A DNA stretch of 64,000 nt, taken from NCBI RefSeq assembly GCF_000015045.1, contig NC_008609.1:3771501-3835500 (forward strand). The letters run 5' to 3'. The translations under genes and the position numbers were made by a program. Below are positions 63,666 to 64,000 of the stretch, one piece after another. The stretch's first letter is position 1, and every line of letters starts with the position of its first letter. This DNA is from Pelobacter propionicus DSM 2379 (lineage in GTDB: Bacteria > Desulfobacterota > Desulfuromonadia > Geobacterales > Pseudopelobacteraceae). The notes under the pieces are model-generated. The model did no database searches. It worked only from the letters and a program-made list of their open reading frames with translations, and was not told the DNA's origin.

Positions 63666-64000
63666 TCAGTGCTCCCCTCCCGCGAAGGCCTTCAGTTTCT
63701 GCTCGATGAAGTGCGGGTTCTCGCCGTTCTGGATGGCGATCAGTCCCTCCAAAATCATGACGCGGCGCAGGACCTCTTCCTTCATACGAATCTTGAGCTT
63801 GGTGCCGATGGGGAGACAGATGATGTTGGCCACCATCAGACCGTAGATGGTGGCAACGAAGGCCACGGCGATGCCGGCACCCAGCTTCGAGGTGTCGGAG
63901 AGGTTGCTCATGACATGAATCAGACCGAGCACGGCGCCGATGATACCGATAGTGGGGGAGAAACCGCCGGCCGCCTCGTAGAACTCCACGCTGTGCTTGC
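63666..64000 (-). CDS. motA: Flagellar stator protein MotA, C-terminal part (cut by window edge)
   Basis: About 111 C-terminal residues are present; the gene continues beyond the right edge. The segment GGFSPTIGIIGAVLGLIHVM and the following AVAFVATIYGLMVANIICLP are the third and fourth membrane helices of MotA, including the conserved proline near the channel. The tail after the last helix is short and charged. It is followed by motB, the standard operon order. Confidence 0.93.
   Translation of the reverse strand, partial: KHSVEFYEAAGGFSPTIGIIGAVLGLIHVMSNLSDTSKLGAGIAVAFVATIYGLMVANIICLPIGTKLKIRMKEEVLRRVMILEGLIAIQNGENPHFIEQKLKAFAGGEH

Overview
The window looks like chromosomal DNA of a Geobacterales bacterium (Desulfuromonadia), of the Geobacter / Pelobacter propionicus type. 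The reasons are the GC-rich coding sequence, the gene order cheY-cheX-TPR gene followed by one very long flagellar locus, sigma-54 (GG-N10-GC) promoters in front of flagellar operons, and nif genes controlled by leader terminators together with an ANTAR-type response regulator. The species is an inference from protein character and gene order. I saw no rRNA, tRNA, CRISPR array, prophage or insertion sequence.

Layout. 1-2769 (minus strand): the end of a carotenoid-type membrane protein gene, a 613-residue protein of unknown function and a PhnP-like metallo-beta-lactamase-fold hydrolase. 3070-10791 (plus): dapF, glgP, a stand-alone FliK-like/FlhB-tail gene pair and a phosphoglucomutase/phosphomannomutase. 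10903-15092: cheY, cheX, a CheX fused to a degenerate receiver, and a secreted TPR protein. 15274-44358: the flagellar locus, in the order flgB flgC fliE fliF fliG fliH fliI fliJ motE-like fliK flgD TIGR02530-type flgE fliL fliM fliN fliO fliP fliQ fliR flhB / flhA flhF flhG fliA / flgF flgG flgA flgH flgI flgJ flgN flgK flgL. It makes the basal body, export apparatus, hook and hook-filament junction, and it ends at a 22-bp-stem bidirectional terminator. Good sigma-54 promoters precede flgB, flhA and flgF. Filament genes, flgM, csrA and fliW are not here.

44502-53034 is a mixed region: a GNAT acetyltransferase and a UvrD/PcrA helicase (minus), an ANTAR response regulator, a 1061-residue MalT-like/BTAD regulator, a receiver-only protein (plus) and a DraG-like ADP-ribosylglycohydrolase (minus). 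53443-62424 holds nitrogen fixation genes: nifB plus a GNAT gene, a chemoreceptor (minus), nifV, and nifHDK. A small minus-strand gene and motB/motA (motA cut by the window edge) follow.

The most interesting reading is that nifB, nifV and nifH each have the same control layout: a sigma-54 promoter, then a short leader with a four-base-pair hairpin carrying a six-base loop with A at position 1 and G at position 4, overlapping the 5' arm of an intrinsic terminator just before the ribosome binding site. This is what an ANTAR antiterminator target looks like, and an ANTAR response regulator is encoded at 47439-48005. Other points worth checking are a likely CTG start codon for flhB, an 11-G run inside fliF, a stand-alone FlhB tail lacking the NPTH cleavage site, and three 11-bp iterons beside the BTAD regulator gene.
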